Below are positions 1 to 11,855 of a DNA stretch of 64,000 nucleotides, piece after piece (positions within the stretch are counted from its first letter, which is position 1; each line of letters opens with the position of its first letter). Location of the stretch: positions 304,826,512 through 304,890,511 of the forward strand of contig CM060846.1 of the NCBI GenBank assembly GCA_030762175.1, given 5' to 3'. The notes beneath the pieces were generated by a model. The model saw only the letters and a program-made list of their open reading frames with translations. It was not told the DNA's origin and did no database searches. The position numbers and the translations under genes were made by a program. The DNA comes from Metallyticus violacea. Taxonomy: Eukaryota; Arthropoda; Insecta; Mantodea; Metallyticidae.

Positions 1-193
1 GTATGGCTTCCCCCTGAAGGGAAGTAAAGTCGTGGGTCCCGTGTCGTATATTTACGGCACGAAAAAAAAACCTCAAGCCTGAAAGAGAGGCCTCTGAGCA
101 AAATTTGTCGGCCTTTTCACGTCCTGAGTTGAATGGGACGCTGATGACCTGAGATGTTAAAGAACGTGCATAAACAAATCAATCAAAAAAAAA
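1..193 (+). mobile_element. SINE-B copy, 5' part cut by window edge
   Basis: The body and tail match the other SINE-B copies in the window: the block with 'gtcccgtgtcgta', the 'cctcaagcctgaaagagagg' block, the 'gagttgaatgggacgctgat' block and the AATC-rich tail followed by A's. The tRNA-like head would lie before base 1. No product is encoded. Confidence 0.85.
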
Positions 194-1084
194 TTGGGTA
201 AATCTTAAAGCTTGGATATATCTATATCTATTTCGCATGATAATATGGTAAATTATTCATTGTGTGCCAGTTGTACTGAAAAATTAGCATAACTCCAACA
301 CTCTCAACACCAAAACTATTATGATTATAATGAAAGCTTAATAAGTGTCAAGTTTTCTACGAGCTCAAAAATAAAAAGGATACTTGTGGGATCAATTTTT
401 AATTTTCAATAATATTTTGCTCTTAATGTAACTATTACACAACTGCCGGATTATACACCCTCTAAAATGAGCTGCAGAATATCTTCAATTTATTAACTAA
501 AAACATTATTGTATATTATTTTAAGAATGCTGCAAATATTTTACACTATGCACATCATGTCATTGTGATCATAAATAAAGTATGGGAATAAAGTTTTTTT
601 GGTAATTAAAGTATGCGTAAATGTACAGTTCCAGAAAAAAGTAATGACCAGACTTTGGAGTTCTATTAATACCATCGATTCACCCGATAATGCTCGTTGT
701 TCCTATATTGGGCACGCCGCGCTCAGTAGTTCGAAATCAAGACAAATGGGGCATTTGTGTGCCATGCAGAAGGATGCGGGTTCGAGCACTAAGACCGAAA
801 CTGCTATTTCTGAGTATAGGTAAAATGAATTTTTACACAGTCCTGCAACACAGTTTGTCAATAACATAAATAAACGTAATAATTGATATTCAACTCCTTT
901 GAGTTATTATTAAGTTTGCTTTAAAATTTGGAAATCAATTGGTCTTTCTCAAACAAAATAAAAGTAAATAAACACAATTTCAACAACACAAAATGTGAAC
1001 CCAAGCACTATTTACTTCATTCTTAATTTTTGTTGTTCTAAATCTACAAGCTCATGAAAATGATTTCATAATAACCACGAGAAT
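194..1084. other. AT-rich stretch, no gene seen
   Basis: No family, RNA or long ORF is recognisable. A 74-codon ORF at 599-823 starts at TTG and resembles nothing I know. Its middle (about 690-810) is less AT-rich than its surroundings and may be an old repeat fragment. Confidence 0.5.
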
Positions 1085-1097
1085 ATTACATTCAACA

Positions 1098-1379
1098 TAC
1101 CGCCACGGGTGGCCGAGGTCGTTAAGGCGCGGACTGGTGAGCGGAAGGTCTAGGGTTCGATTACCACCAGGACCGTCCTCCATGACTGGGGTTTTTCCAG
1201 GTTTTCCTCAGTCCTCATTACTGGCAAATGCCGGGAAGGTACCTTAAACTTACGCCTGGAACGCTTTCTTCCTTAAAAAAAATCCTTTCCCAATATATCA
1301 TTTCATCTCATGTATAATCAGTGCCCATCGCCTGTGGTGCATCAGTAGTAAAAACGGGCGTTAAACACTACTCAAACAA
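1098..1379 (+). mobile_element. SINE-A (Ser/Leu-tRNA-like head), full length
   Basis: The head carries a box A-like 'tggccgaggtcgttaagg' and a box B-like 'ggttcgattacc', followed by the family body ('tttttccaggttttcctcag', 'ggcaaatgccgggaaggtacc') and the end 'gggcgttaaacactactcaa'. A 13-bp target-site duplication, attacattcaaca, lies at 1085-1097 and 1380-1392. The exact duplication indicates a fairly recent L1-type retrotransposition. Pol III transcription is inferred from the A and B boxes. Confidence 0.92.
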
Positions 1380-1392
1380 ATTACATTCAACA

Positions 1393-2101
1393 CAAGCGTT
1401 CAAATGACTTGGTTGCAGACTCCGAGGTCCTGAGTGAGGAACCCGCTCAGGAAGGAATTTTGCTTTACATTTTATTCTCTTACTATAATTTGATTTTATT
1501 GCACTGTTTAATAAATTCATCTATTATTTACAGCAAATAAATTTTCCTTGCTTCTCTGCATATGCATTTCGGAACCCCTCGAAAGAAAATATATTTCAAT
1601 AACCCGGTTAGCGTTTGCGCTTTGAGTCTCAAGCATGCACATTGTCTTGTATCTGGCATGTAAGTTATCACTTTTTTCTGGAACTGTAAATAAAATTTCG
1701 AAGATTATGTTAGTGTTTCGTGGATGACTCGACGACGAAAGTAAATAATAACAATAAGAACAATACTTCTGCAGATGCTGTTTCTTTGCCTCACAGGTAT
1801 GCTTCATTGCTGCTTCTTTTTCTTTCTTTTATTCTTCTTCTTCTTCTATAACCCGAGATCGGGCCATGACTTGCCGCAGCGACCTCTGCTTCCTCTTCCT
1901 CCGTCTTACGACTTCATTGATAGAGGGCAGTATTGCAGAGGGCATGTGATCAGCATGTCGGCACCCTGCCGGTCGAGGAACCCGTACAGACAGCTCGATC
2001 CTGGTGCACCAGTCACGCCTCCTTTCACGAACGGCAGGGGAGAAAGCAGCCCAATTTAAGTCAACAAATGTAGGCGGATAATTACTGTATTTACCTTATC
2101 G
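1393..2101. other. Non-coding; contains SINE-C-like fragments
   Basis: Bases 1855-1945 are close to the reverse complement of part of the SINE-C body at about 26,848-26,930. Bases 1995-2060 resemble, in the opposite sense, the 3' part of the SINE-C at 4.0 kb (shared 'gatcctggtgcaccagtcac'). No gene is seen. The 94- and 96-codon ORFs here are not supported. Confidence 0.5.
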
Positions 2102-2175
2102 GCCTGTTAGCTCAGTTGGTTAGAGCGTCGTGCTACCAATGGGAAGGTGGTGGGTTCAATTCCCCCAGGAGCTAA
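2102..2175 (+). pseudogene. tRNA-Ile-like pseudogene
   Basis: The 5' half reads like a eukaryotic tRNA-Ile: a GGCCTGTTA start, an intact D arm (GCTCAGTTGGTTAGAGC) and TCGTGCTA leading into the anticodon loop. The loop then reads CTACCAA instead of CTAATAA, the anticodon stem is mispaired, and the 3' acceptor strand (CAGGAGCTA) does not pair with GGCCTGT. A T-run follows. It is best read as a dead tRNA copy or the head of a decayed tRNA-derived SINE, not a working tRNA. Confidence 0.6.
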
Positions 2176-2288
2176 CTTTTTTTATTTTCATAATTTGTCT
2201 ACACTGTTCTTAATACAGTAAATGTTACTTTTCTTTTCTTAATATGATGAATAATTGTTACCCTTTTAATGTTACTTTTTAAGGACAA

Positions 2289-2457
2289 CGCATAGGTTGC
2301 AATTTTACTTTTATTTCATATACTGGTTCTAAATGCTCAATTAAAAACTGAATGCTATAAACACCGCATAGGTGGCAAATTTAGGTTAGGTTAGGTTAAA
2401 AAATACTTTTATTTTATGTAGTGATTCTAAGAGCTGAAATAAAAGCTTATAGTGTTG
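2289..2457 (+). repeat. Imperfect ~80-bp tandem duplication with (TTAGG)3 insert
   Basis: The copy at 2289-2364 (starting 'cgcataggttgcaa') is repeated at 2365-2457 (starting 'cgcataggtggcaa'). The second copy contains an extra stretch beginning TTAGGTTAGGTTAGGTT at 2381-2397. TTAGG is the common insect telomere unit. Confidence 0.6.
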
Positions 2458-2929
2458 GATTTAAATATATATACACAAAACGTATAGTGATAAAAACGTA
2501 TGCCTTTTCCCGTATTGTTATTACTTCATTTAAGGGAAGTATAAAGAGTAAACTTGAGTTTAGGGCATAAAATTAACCCCCAGTTATGCTTAACTTGGGA
2601 ATTTTGGTTGTATAACACTAATCCAGGATTAATTTGTCTTAACCTCAAATTAAATCTAACTCGCGAAATTTCTCAAGTTAAAGAGCTAACTAGAGGTTTG
2701 TAATGGTTAAATTAAACATTTCTCAGAGTACAGAGGCAAATAACTTCATCTATTAACAAAATGGTTAGTGACGTTTAATTTAATTTCGTGCGGATGAAAT
2801 TTCTTAAATATTTCACTTTTCATTTGCGCGTAATAACAACAGACAGAGTTGCGTTCAATTGTAGGCTATGTTAGGTTAACCTTACAAGCGGTATATTGTA
2901 TGGATTTCTGATCTCCTACATATCCGAAG

Positions 2930-3548
2930 ATGACTTTCACCGTGCTCCTCGTGTATTTCATGAAAGAAATAATTCGTTACTAGAACTGAATGACAAAAAG
3001 TCAAAATGCGATTTTGCTTAGCAAAAGATGTCGAAGAAATGGAATGGATGTTACGTCTCCGATTACAACCACAAATTAAGCGAAATCATGCTTTGAATTC
3101 GATGTTCATATTAACTTTAAGGTTCTATGCGACAGGGAGCTTGCAAATAGTTATTGGAGGTATATTCAAAATGGAGAAAGGAACGGCTATTAGAATCATC
3201 CATAAAGTTACCAGAGCAGTAGTAGCTCCGAGACCTCAGTTCATTAAAATGCCAACCGAAGAGGGTGATGTAAACAAATTGATGCTATGCTTCTATAACA
3301 TTCGCTACTTTCCTGCAGTTTTAGGTGCTATAGACTGCACACACATATTCATTATATCGCCTGGGAGTTATAATGCAGAAGTTTTCAGAGTCGAATTATT
3401 ATACTCTTTGCCAATTTCCCCTCATGTACATCCTTTACCCTTATTCGAAATCGAATTTTTTTATAATTATTCCCTGATATTTTACCACCAAATCAATAAT
3501 AATATCCTTCCCACGTTTGCTAAAATTTGCCGCTTGCATTCACTTTGA
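2930..3548 (+). pseudogene. HARBI1-like PIF/Harbinger transposase fragment
   Basis: The translation from 3006 contains family blocks in order: 'KRNHALNSM', 'LTLRFYATGSLQIVIG' (helix-turn-helix region), 'RIIHKVTRAVVAPRPQFIKM', 'GAIDCTHI' (holding the first catalytic Asp) and 'SPGSYNAEVFR'. Homology begins upstream of the ATG at 3006, near 2930, and is lost after about 3395, where the frame runs into unrelated sequence and stops at 3548. The second and third catalytic acidic residues are missing, so no active enzyme is made. In intact elements this DDE transposase works with a Myb-like partner, which is not seen here. Confidence 0.8.
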
Positions 3549-3574
3549 CTTTTCCTAACCCATGTTTGAAGATA

Positions 3575-3577
3575 TAT

Positions 3578-3633
<56 letters not shown>
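3575..3633. repeat. (TA)n microsatellite
   Basis: Almost pure AT dinucleotides. The ORF reading YIYIYI on the minus strand is an artefact of this repeat. Confidence 0.95.
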
Positions 3634-3635
<2 letters not shown>

Positions 3636-3995
3636 AGGTAGGAAAATTTAAAAATGGTTGCTTTTCTTGGGTTGAACAGTTGAACATCAACTCGCTGTAA
3701 ACATGAATTTCCCTACTATTTCGTGATGCTGTCACAGTTTTGACGGTTATTGCAAACTCGAGGTTACGTATTCTGAGGTTATTTTTATGCAACAGAAATG
3801 ATGACTAACCTCTAGTTACTTTTTAAGCTGCAGTTAGAAATAATCTCCAGTTAGCAACTTTTATACAACTGGTCCTACTTGTTGCATTGCTACATTACAG
3901 TTTTCCCATTTGATTTCGCTGTATATTGAATCCGATTAACTATTAACATGCATCTTCAAAAGTTTATTTTTGGCATAAGATAGTCTGTTTCCGTT

Positions 3996-4278
3996 CCTTG
4001 GAATTGGGTCGGTTTTCTCCGCTGTCGTAAAAGAAGACGTGACTGGTGCACCAGGATCGTGTTGTCTGTAACGGCAAGTGCCGGTCGCCTATTTCGCGGT
4101 TTTCTAGGTTGAAAAGCGCCACATTTTCATCAGGCAGTTCCCCGTTTTCCTCGCGAGGCTGGGTGAACCCTGTTCCAGACCTTCCTAACTTAGAAAAATT
4201 CCTAAGTAGACATCTGGAATCGAAACCGGGCTCCTGGTCAGCAGTCAGCAACGCTAACCACTAGACCAAAGAGGCAGT
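3996..4278 (-). mobile_element. SINE-C (tRNA-like head), minus orientation
   Basis: Read on the minus strand, the head is 'cctctttggtctagtggtta', a box A-like sequence, with a degenerate box B 'ggtttcgattccag'. It is followed by 'gtctggaacagggttcaccc', which also occurs in the copy at 26.67 kb. No clear target duplication was found. It is older than the SINE-A copies. Confidence 0.7.
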
Positions 4279-4281
4279 CAA

Positions 4282-5729
4282 TATGCTTTAGTGCTATTGA
4301 ACATGAAATTTAAATAGATAATTGTGGCGGTTCCCAATCAATACTGCCTAAGATAACTAAAACTAGATGGAATAAAGAGACATATCACGGAGCTAGGCAT
4401 AAAACAGGGGTCAGGAATAGCATGGCTTAGATTGGTATGCTAGAAGGCACGTAAGGTTGTTGACGAGGAAGACAGAAGAATTTACCCATTGGGCTCGGAA
4501 CCAGAAGACTGGGTGCACATTTTCGGCTAAGTGCACACAAACAAAAGATGCTAGGAAAATTTTTCTCCTGGATTCATTTTTGATTTCCAGTAGGGGGATA
4601 CTGAAATGTTGGGACTTAATTGTAAATAGACAACACTTCTATACCCGGGCGTTTTCTTAAATGAAATATGTAGTTTGAGGGATTAGAAATTTCTATAAAC
4701 ATTGTACACAAATAATAAGAAAATTTATATGAATATCAGAATTATTGTATGTATGTCTGTTTCATGTGTGTGTGATTAGGGTTTAAAAAAAAAACAGAAT
4801 CTAGTTTAAGATACACAATATTTTGTATCTTTGGAATTGGCCGTTCTTATTAATGTTGTTGGGTTTCTTTTGTTGTCATTAATTTCATAAATTAAGAATT
4901 TTACAAGAGCATGAACGGTCTTGTGACCCATGCGACTGCGATGTGCAATGTATGTATAACTAGTTTAAATGGAATAACAAATATTACTACTCTACTCTTC
5001 AGTAATATTGCCTACGACATGGTTTGATTATAATGCATTTGTCTATTGTTCCTCTGTTGTGTTATCTAGCATGTACTGCTAAACATTATTCCGGAAACCT
5101 GGTGTTCGTGGAATTACTTGCAATAAAACTTAGGTCTGGAGTATGAGAGATTATTTTATTATTACAGAAAATTAATTTATATTATAATAATAAAAACTTA
5201 AGCGCAAGAGATGAAGGTAAATTTTAAATGTATTATTATTATTATTATTATTATTTTAAAAACCACTCTATTTCTACAATTTCAATATTGTTAAATGTAT
5301 TTAAAGGGTAATAATGCCCTTTTCAATTAACTTCGTGAAGTGACATAATTTATTCCTTTTGATGTGAATGTGAATTTGAGCAAGTACTTTTATTAAATGA
5401 CGTAATTATTCTTTTCCTTTTCCAGTTTTTACATTTTCCGACCGGCATTAGAGGTTTTATCGCGCCGGGAAAAAGTCTCCGTTTCGTTAACTGTTAAAGT
5501 GAAATTGAACAACATTTTCTGAAAATATAATAAATCAATAAAATAACGTTTTGTTGCTTTGGAAAAATGATAAGTCGAACTATAGTGTCAAACTGTATAC
5601 CACATTAAAAACTGTGCCACTTTCAACTTTTGCTTTAATAACGTCTTTGTAACTAAAAGCAACTGCAGTACTCCTTGAACCTAACAGCAGATAAACCAAA
5701 TAATTTTTTTTCTTTAATTTAGTTGGTTT
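4282..5729. other. No gene seen; AT-rich with (TAT)n
   Basis: Only simple features are visible: an ATT-type microsatellite at about 5229-5254. Short ORFs in this stretch lack recognisable domains. Confidence 0.5.
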
Positions 5730-5993
5730 AATAACGGAAGCATTTTAACATATCAGGTCATGAACGTCCTATTCAATTCAGGGCGTGAAACAGCCGATAA
5801 ATTTTGCTCAGAGTCCTCTTCTGCAGGCTTGAGGTTTTTTCGTGCCGTAAATCTACGAAATGGGACCCACATAGGAAGGAAGCCATACTTAGGATTTTTA
5901 TGCCCGAAAAAAATTCATCGACCAAGGAAAGGAATGAACCCGCGATCTTGAGTTTATGAGGATAGTTTGATCTCCACTAGACTACCAGGACCG
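5730..5993 (-). mobile_element. SINE-B, minus orientation
   Basis: The reverse complement runs from the head 'tcggtcctggtagtctagtg' through the body to the tail. The box B region is altered ('ggttcattcc' instead of 'ggttcgaaccc'), so this is a diverged copy. Confidence 0.85.
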
Positions 5994-6412
5994 ACAAACA
6001 AATCAGTAGAAGAGCATTTTAATATAGTTGCAAGTTTTATTTCTTAGATCAGTATCATATGTTACCGTTATTCAAATACATTTCAAGTTATTTATAACGA
6101 AATGGCGGGATTCTATAGTGCATATATATGCATATTTATGGTTTTGGTGCATATTTCTGATTTTAGCGCATATAAAAGCATACTTTTAAATAAAGTATTT
6201 ACTTTTAGCGACATGTTGTTTAAAAAAAAGATTAAAAGAAGGAAACATCGGAACATGAAAATAGAAAAGAAACAGAAACTTTGAAATACATTCCAGTTTC
6301 ATTTTATTTAAATTGTTGCATTTTGCAATATAAAGTCAACGAGTCCCTTGTCCTCGGGGAACCCTGTGAACAATTTCGCAACAGATAAGAAAGCACTTAC
6401 AATTATATGCCT

Positions 6413-6428
6413 CTCTCTCTCTCTCTCT
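6413..6428. repeat. (CT)n microsatellite
   Basis: A run of CT dinucleotides immediately beside the 3' tail of the next SINE-B. Confidence 0.85.
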
Positions 6429-6717
6429 GAATGATTTATTTATGGACACTCTTTAACAGCTCAGGTCATCAGCGTCCCATTCAACTCAGGGCGAGAAACG
6501 GCCGACAAATTTTGCTCAGAGGCCTCTCTTTCAGGCCTGAGGTTCTTTTTCGTGCCGTAAATGTACGACAAGGGACCCACGGCTTTACTTCCCTTCCGAA
6601 GGAAGCCATACTTAGAATTTTTACGCCCCGAAAAAATCCATCGGTCCTGGCCGGGTTCGAACGCGCGATCTTGGGTTTAGGAGGCTGGTTTGGTAACCAC
6701 TACACCACCAGGACCGA
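6429..6717 (-). mobile_element. SINE-B, minus orientation, near full length
   Basis: Head, body and tail are all present. The head has ggtcctggtggtgtagtgg and a box B variant; the acceptor-like strands GGTCCTG and CAGGACC pair perfectly. The 108-codon ORF across it is a by-product of the repeat. Confidence 0.9.
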
Positions 6718-7979
6718 CATATATATCTGCACAGGTGGCAAATATGATAGGACTTGATTGCGCTGCTCAATTCAATACTACAGACCCGCTAATGCATTTT
6801 TCTGTTTTCTACATGCTGGCAAGACAGTAATTTTTCATTCTATTATGGTAATTGGACAGGTAAACTTCAATTGTAAAATAAATTTAATTTTAGTACAAAT
6901 AAGTTTTAAACAGTCCAAGATGTTTGAAGAGAAGTTTTATTTGTTATTTAAACTATTACAATTTAATTTTAAGCATACAGACGAATATATGTTCATCGAC
7001 ATCCATAATCCTCTGCAATCTATTTTAAATTTTCGTAAGCGTTCTCTGAAAAATGATATCTAATAGTGCAACATCTTCAGACGTATATGCATAAAGAAAA
7101 TTACAAATAAAATGCATTTAAAAATGATTGTCCAGAGAAAGAAAATAAAGACAAGATGCCTATACGAAGAACTTGTGTAAAGCCCTTGTCACTTGTAATA
7201 CATATATAATGCATGGAAACTAAAATAATTAAAATTTGATAATTTCTAGAGAAATACTGGAAGAGAAAAATATTCGAAAAGTCTAATTTAAAAAAAAAAA
7301 ACTATCCAAATTCTCCTGAATGCAGGTGTTGGGGGTATTAGGCAGGACAGAAAAGATCCCTACATTTAGTTATTCTACGATGAAACTGTGCACGGTAAAT
7401 TTGCAATGTTATTGTGGGATAATTTAGTTTCAGCCTTTACATATTTAATCTTACCCAAGAGTTGCAACAGACAAACCAATCAATTACTGCCAGAATTGTT
7501 CGGAATACACTGTGATTGATATGACCTTTTTAGAGAAGAGATGGCAAAAATTTGATTGTGTTAACCTATGGTGCAGCTTATACAGGATTCAGAAAGCCCG
7601 CCCGATTTCTATTGGCGACTGTAACCGAGCAGTGTGCTTGCGGAAGCTGGCAGTCAGTGTTGGGAGATTCAACTGTTTTCAATGTTCATTGAAAACCAGT
7701 CTGCAGTAGCAACTAAGGGAGCTTTTCGTCCACTGCTTAGACGTGCCAGACAGACACGTCGTAAAATGTTAGGTAGTTAAGTGGCATGAAGTGAGGTCGA
7801 TATGCGTCACCAGGCCTACGATCCGGAACCATCAGGACAAAGCGGAACATAAGACAGGTAACCATTCAGAAATGTCTAAGACGATTGTTACACCCCAGAT
7901 TGCAGGCAGTTTGCAGCATATTTTTCTTTTGCACTTACATGTACGCCGCGCAGAAAGTCAGATAGAGTAATTGCTAATT
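6718..7979. other. No gene seen
   Basis: AT-rich. An ORF at 6758-7063 (101 codons) has no recognisable motif. The part from about 7500 could be the decayed N-terminal region of the Tc1/mariner fossil that follows, but I cannot align it with confidence. Confidence 0.4.
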
Positions 7980-8039
7980 ACCGCGTGTCCAGTTTTCTGA
8001 AACACGTTTTTGGAGATGTGAGAAACAGCGCCAGGAATT

Positions 8040-8500
8040 TGATAATCTTCTGATATCTGATGGGGCCTAAATTTTTTTCTGGGTCATTTATTAGACAAAA
8101 TTAAAATTTCTGAAGTACCGAGAACCCTTGGCAATTGCATCAGTAAGCTCGCACACCAAAAGTTAACAGTATGGTGTGGAATAACATTTGAGATATTCGG
8201 TACGTACTCTTTCGAGGCGCCAATGGTGCACTACGCAAGGCTATTTCGGAGAGCTATAAGAGAGATCGTTGTCCTCCATCCGTTACAGTTCCAAAAGGAG
8301 ATGCAACTCGCACATGCCATTCTCACTTCAAACATAAAACTGTTTGCTCTATTTCCGGGCCGCCTCTTTTTCCGACGTGCTTTGGGTGGCACATTCACCA
8401 GAGCTCCCAAATTTTTCATAAGGGAGTACTTAAAGTCGCGCGTTTTCGAAACATTTGTAGTAAAATCCAAGAACTGGAGTGTATGAAATCTCCGCTTTTA
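8040..8500 (+). pseudogene. Tc1/mariner-superfamily transposase fossil
   Basis: Family blocks survive across several frames: 'SDGA' near 8055 (first catalytic Asp region), 'HQKLTVWCGIT' at about 8155-8188, then FQK followed, one frame over, by DGATRTCHSHF near 8290 (second Asp region, normally QDGA..H). The end has 'YLKSRVFE' at about 8430-8453. Stops and frameshifts separate the blocks, so this is a dead cut-and-paste transposase of the insect IS630/Tc1/mariner type. Its terminal repeats were not found. Confidence 0.65.
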
Positions 8501-11500
8501 CTGTTGTTATGCTGTGGAATACTTTGCGGCACAGTTTCGTAGATCGACTGCAAGAGTGCTATGAGAACGGTGACGCCTATTTGCCCGTGATGTAATCTTC
8601 AAATATTGATTACTATAGACCGTAATGCCGAATATCCGCGGTTCGAACCCAGGCCATGACCACATTGTTTAAGTTTGGTTCTTTCTTTTCAGCTAATGTC
8701 TTACATTGTGTGAAAGAACAATTCCCACATATACACTATAAAGTACGTGAAATACAAACATTTGCTTTATACTCTTGTATTTGTTTCAAATATTAATGTA
8801 TTCTAATAAATATTTAGTCATCGATTACAATTGGACGTTATTTCTGAACAACTCTATATGTGTAACTGCTTTAATATATATGATTATAGCAACTGAAACT
8901 TTGAAAGTGTTTTAACCTAATTTTGTTTGGCCCTCAGGCTGCACAGAATATCAGAGCTAATACGCCTCTAATTTCAAGAAGTGAACGACTTTATTTTGAG
9001 AAACGTGGATCAAAACGTTAGTACTGTGAATACTTGTAGGAAGTACAGATGGTTCTGTAGCAGTTTTGCAGTGTCCCTGCTGCAGGAATTGAGTCTTCAG
9101 GGAAAGTTAACTTGCATCTTTGTCTCCAATCAAGTTTGATTTAGAGAAAGAAGCCTCTCTCTCTGCATTAGGGCTGTGCGCATCATTTGTCATGAAAGCA
9201 GTACTAGGGATTTAGGGAAGTCAGCATTATATAGAACTAAGAAAACAGAGACGAGAAATCCTAGACTAAACTTTCTTCCGGACATTTGTAGCGTTTTAAA
9301 AGGACAGGATAGGAAACAAATTTCAGGTTACAGGCATCAGAATGTTCAATGTTCCTTAGCATCCTGAATTGCTGAAAGGTACTATTTATTCTTTATTTAA
9401 AAACATTCTTGTGGATTAACAGAAAACTTTGTTGATTGAGAATTTTTGAAATGTGTTTAGTGACCGATTTCAACCCTTAACAAAACTGAATAAAGTTACA
9501 AATTGCAACAGATACCCTATTCTTGCGTGCAACAGAAAAACTTTGCTGCCTTGAGAAAATATATATACTATTTTTAACTCAGTTTAACACAAATTAACGA
9601 AACAAACAATTTAAATTTGTATGTGTATTAATTTAATAATTATTAGTGCACTTAAGAGAGTAACATTTTTTAAAAATAAGTTTTCGAAATTTTAACAGTG
9701 CGTATTTAATCTTAAAAGCATGCATATATTTTGGGTTTTAAGCGCATGTTTTGTAGATTTTTAGTACATATAAATCCGCGTTCAGTGACGACGAATGAGA
9801 GACAATTTAGGAATTGCTTTCATTTTCTTCATCTCTCGAATACAGTACCAGAAGTACGCACTTCAACGCTAAACCTGGTCGTTCATCGATGCATCATTTG
9901 CCATACAACTATTTTTTGCTGTATTATGTATAAAGTTTTATATAATCAATACACGTACATGTTAATAACATTCACAACATTTCATTTTCACATTTGCTGT
10001 AACTACTTCAAATGAAAACTGGTACACGATAACATGAATACACAGAAACAAAAAGGCATATTTTCATCATGTATCAATGTCTCCGAATTAAACCTTCCGG
10101 CGAATTCTTATACATATTTTCGACTTACCAAACTAGTTGATAATGATGGTGCTGATTGGCCCAACACTGAGCTGTGCATGCGCACTAAGTTGGACATTTC
10201 TTCCGGCCCTGAAACATAGAAAATTTATCATGATAAACGTGACAAACCTAGAACTTGTTTACATGCTCTCAAAATATGCTTCATCTTTCCGTAACCACTG
10301 AAATTCATACATCAATGAAAATTCTATTCCTATAAAGAGCTGTAAGGCATTAATGCCTTTCTGAATATTGCGTATGTAAGAAACATTTCCATGTAAACCC
10401 TTTGACATAACAGCAGCGAAAAGGGGTAATTTTTTAATTTTTCCCTGAAAATTTTAACAGTGAAGCAATGAATGTTAACAGCAGGGTTGACAAACTAATC
10501 TCTGTTTAACGAAAGCTGAGATGAAAACTTAACAAATGCACGTGTTTCTTAGAACAAACGTCGTACTTCTCCTCCTTTGCAAATAGTTCACAAACTTTCT
10601 GCTCAGATCATCCCTTTATTTAGGTAAATAATGAATCAAATTATCAATAAATAGCTATAATAGAGGTTTTCAAACAAAAATAATTTTAATTGTGTATGAA
10701 ATAGCTGTAGTGATAAGACAATGAGACCATTGGGGTCTAATAGAGAGGTGTTCGCTTCAATGTACATGCCTTGTTCCCTCCACCTCGCTCCATATCCAGC
10801 CATAATGACTTAGTTCTTCCTCTTCCGCCCATCATAAGCGCGGAAGGATATGTTTGTTGACAGTGCATATCAGCTATCGGCAGGTAGGGCATAATTCATT
10901 TTTTAGCATCACAGTTTACTTTTTATTTATTTTGGTGAAAACTCACTTTGTGCGCAAACATAAATGAAATAGTTCTTCCATATAACGATAAAACAAAAGC
11001 GGCTTTCGTTGTATTATTATTATTTTATTTATTTATTTATTTATTTATTTCCTTTTAAATTCGTTGGATTCTGATTTTTGTACATCTACCACAGCGCAAT
11101 GATGTATTACTATTTGTGTAAATTTATACAGGAGAAATTTACTAAAATGACATATAGAGATAAAACGACTTAGCTGGGGTTTCTGCCTTTGGATGTTAGA
11201 GACAGTACTTCCTTTTTGTTTAGTTATGTTTAAAGAGTGATTATAGTGACCCAAGGCAAATAGCGAAGTTTTTGTTGTAAAGATTAGCATCGTGTGAATG
11301 TTAATCTTAAAATATCACAGTTTAGAAGTTTGGAGCATTTGGACAATCCTGTTTCGTTCTTTACAATTTTTGAATAAATAACATATGTGTATAACTTCAT
11401 TCCGATTATTTTGAGCCTTCTCTGCAAATCCCATACCCATGTGTCTGTGTTAAAAGCATAATATCTTGCAGGCATTGAATGTTGGTAAAATGATATACCG

Positions 11501-11543
11501 TCAACTAGTATAAAAAAACTATGAAAACATCCCTCGTTCTCAA
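8501..11543. other. No gene seen; AT-rich with (ATTT)n
   Basis: An ATTT-type microsatellite lies at about 11,022-11,052. Around 9720-9780 'gcgcatgttttgtagattttt' resembles 'gcatatttatggttttggtgcatat' near 6125, suggesting a shared unidentified AT-rich repeat. The ORFs of 60-94 codons have no recognisable domain. Confidence 0.4.
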
Positions 11544-11847
11544 ACTTTTTTTTTTCAATTTATTTATTTACGGACGCTCTTTAACAGCTCAGGTCATCAG
11601 CGTCCCATTCAACTCAGGGTGTGAAACGACCGACAAACTTTGCTCAGAGACCTCTTCTTTCAGGCTTGAGGTTCTTTTTCGTGCCGTAAATGTACGACAC
11701 GGGACCCATGGCTGTACTTCCCTTCCGAAGGAAGACATACTTAGGATTTTTACGCCCCGAAAAAAATCCATCGCTCCTGACCGGGTTCGAACCCGCGATC
11801 TTGGGTTTAGGAGGCAAGTATGGTAACCACTACGCCACCAGGACCGA
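11544..11847 (-). mobile_element. SINE-B, minus orientation, full length with TSD
   Basis: The complete family structure is present. An 8-bp direct repeat, gttctcaa, flanks it at 11,536-11,543 and 11,848-11,855, next to the T-run that is the reverse-complemented A tail. Box B is perfect (ggttcgaaccc). Confidence 0.92.
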
Positions 11848-11855
11848 GTTCTCAA

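Larger units (their letters stand above)
2604..3875 (+). mobile_element. PIF/Harbinger-like DNA transposon remnant
   Basis: The element surrounds a HARBI1-like transposase fragment. Its flanks look like long degenerate inverted repeats: 'ggttgtataa' near 2606 and 'ctaactagaggttt' at about 2686-2699 recur as reverse complements near 3865 and 3811. The repeats are too decayed to fix the termini or a 3-bp target duplication. A (TA)n microsatellite at about 3575-3633 lies inside. Boundaries are estimates. Confidence 0.55.

Noticed and set aside
1775..2059. 94-codon ORF rich in Phe and Pro
   Set aside because: It runs through a TTC-rich microsatellite and SINE-C-like fragments.
2102..2175. Functional tRNA gene
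   Set aside because: The acceptor strands do not pair and the anticodon arm is disrupted; kept only as a pseudogene.
3577..3792. Minus ORF with repeated Tyr-Ile
   Set aside because: Product of the (TA)n microsatellite.
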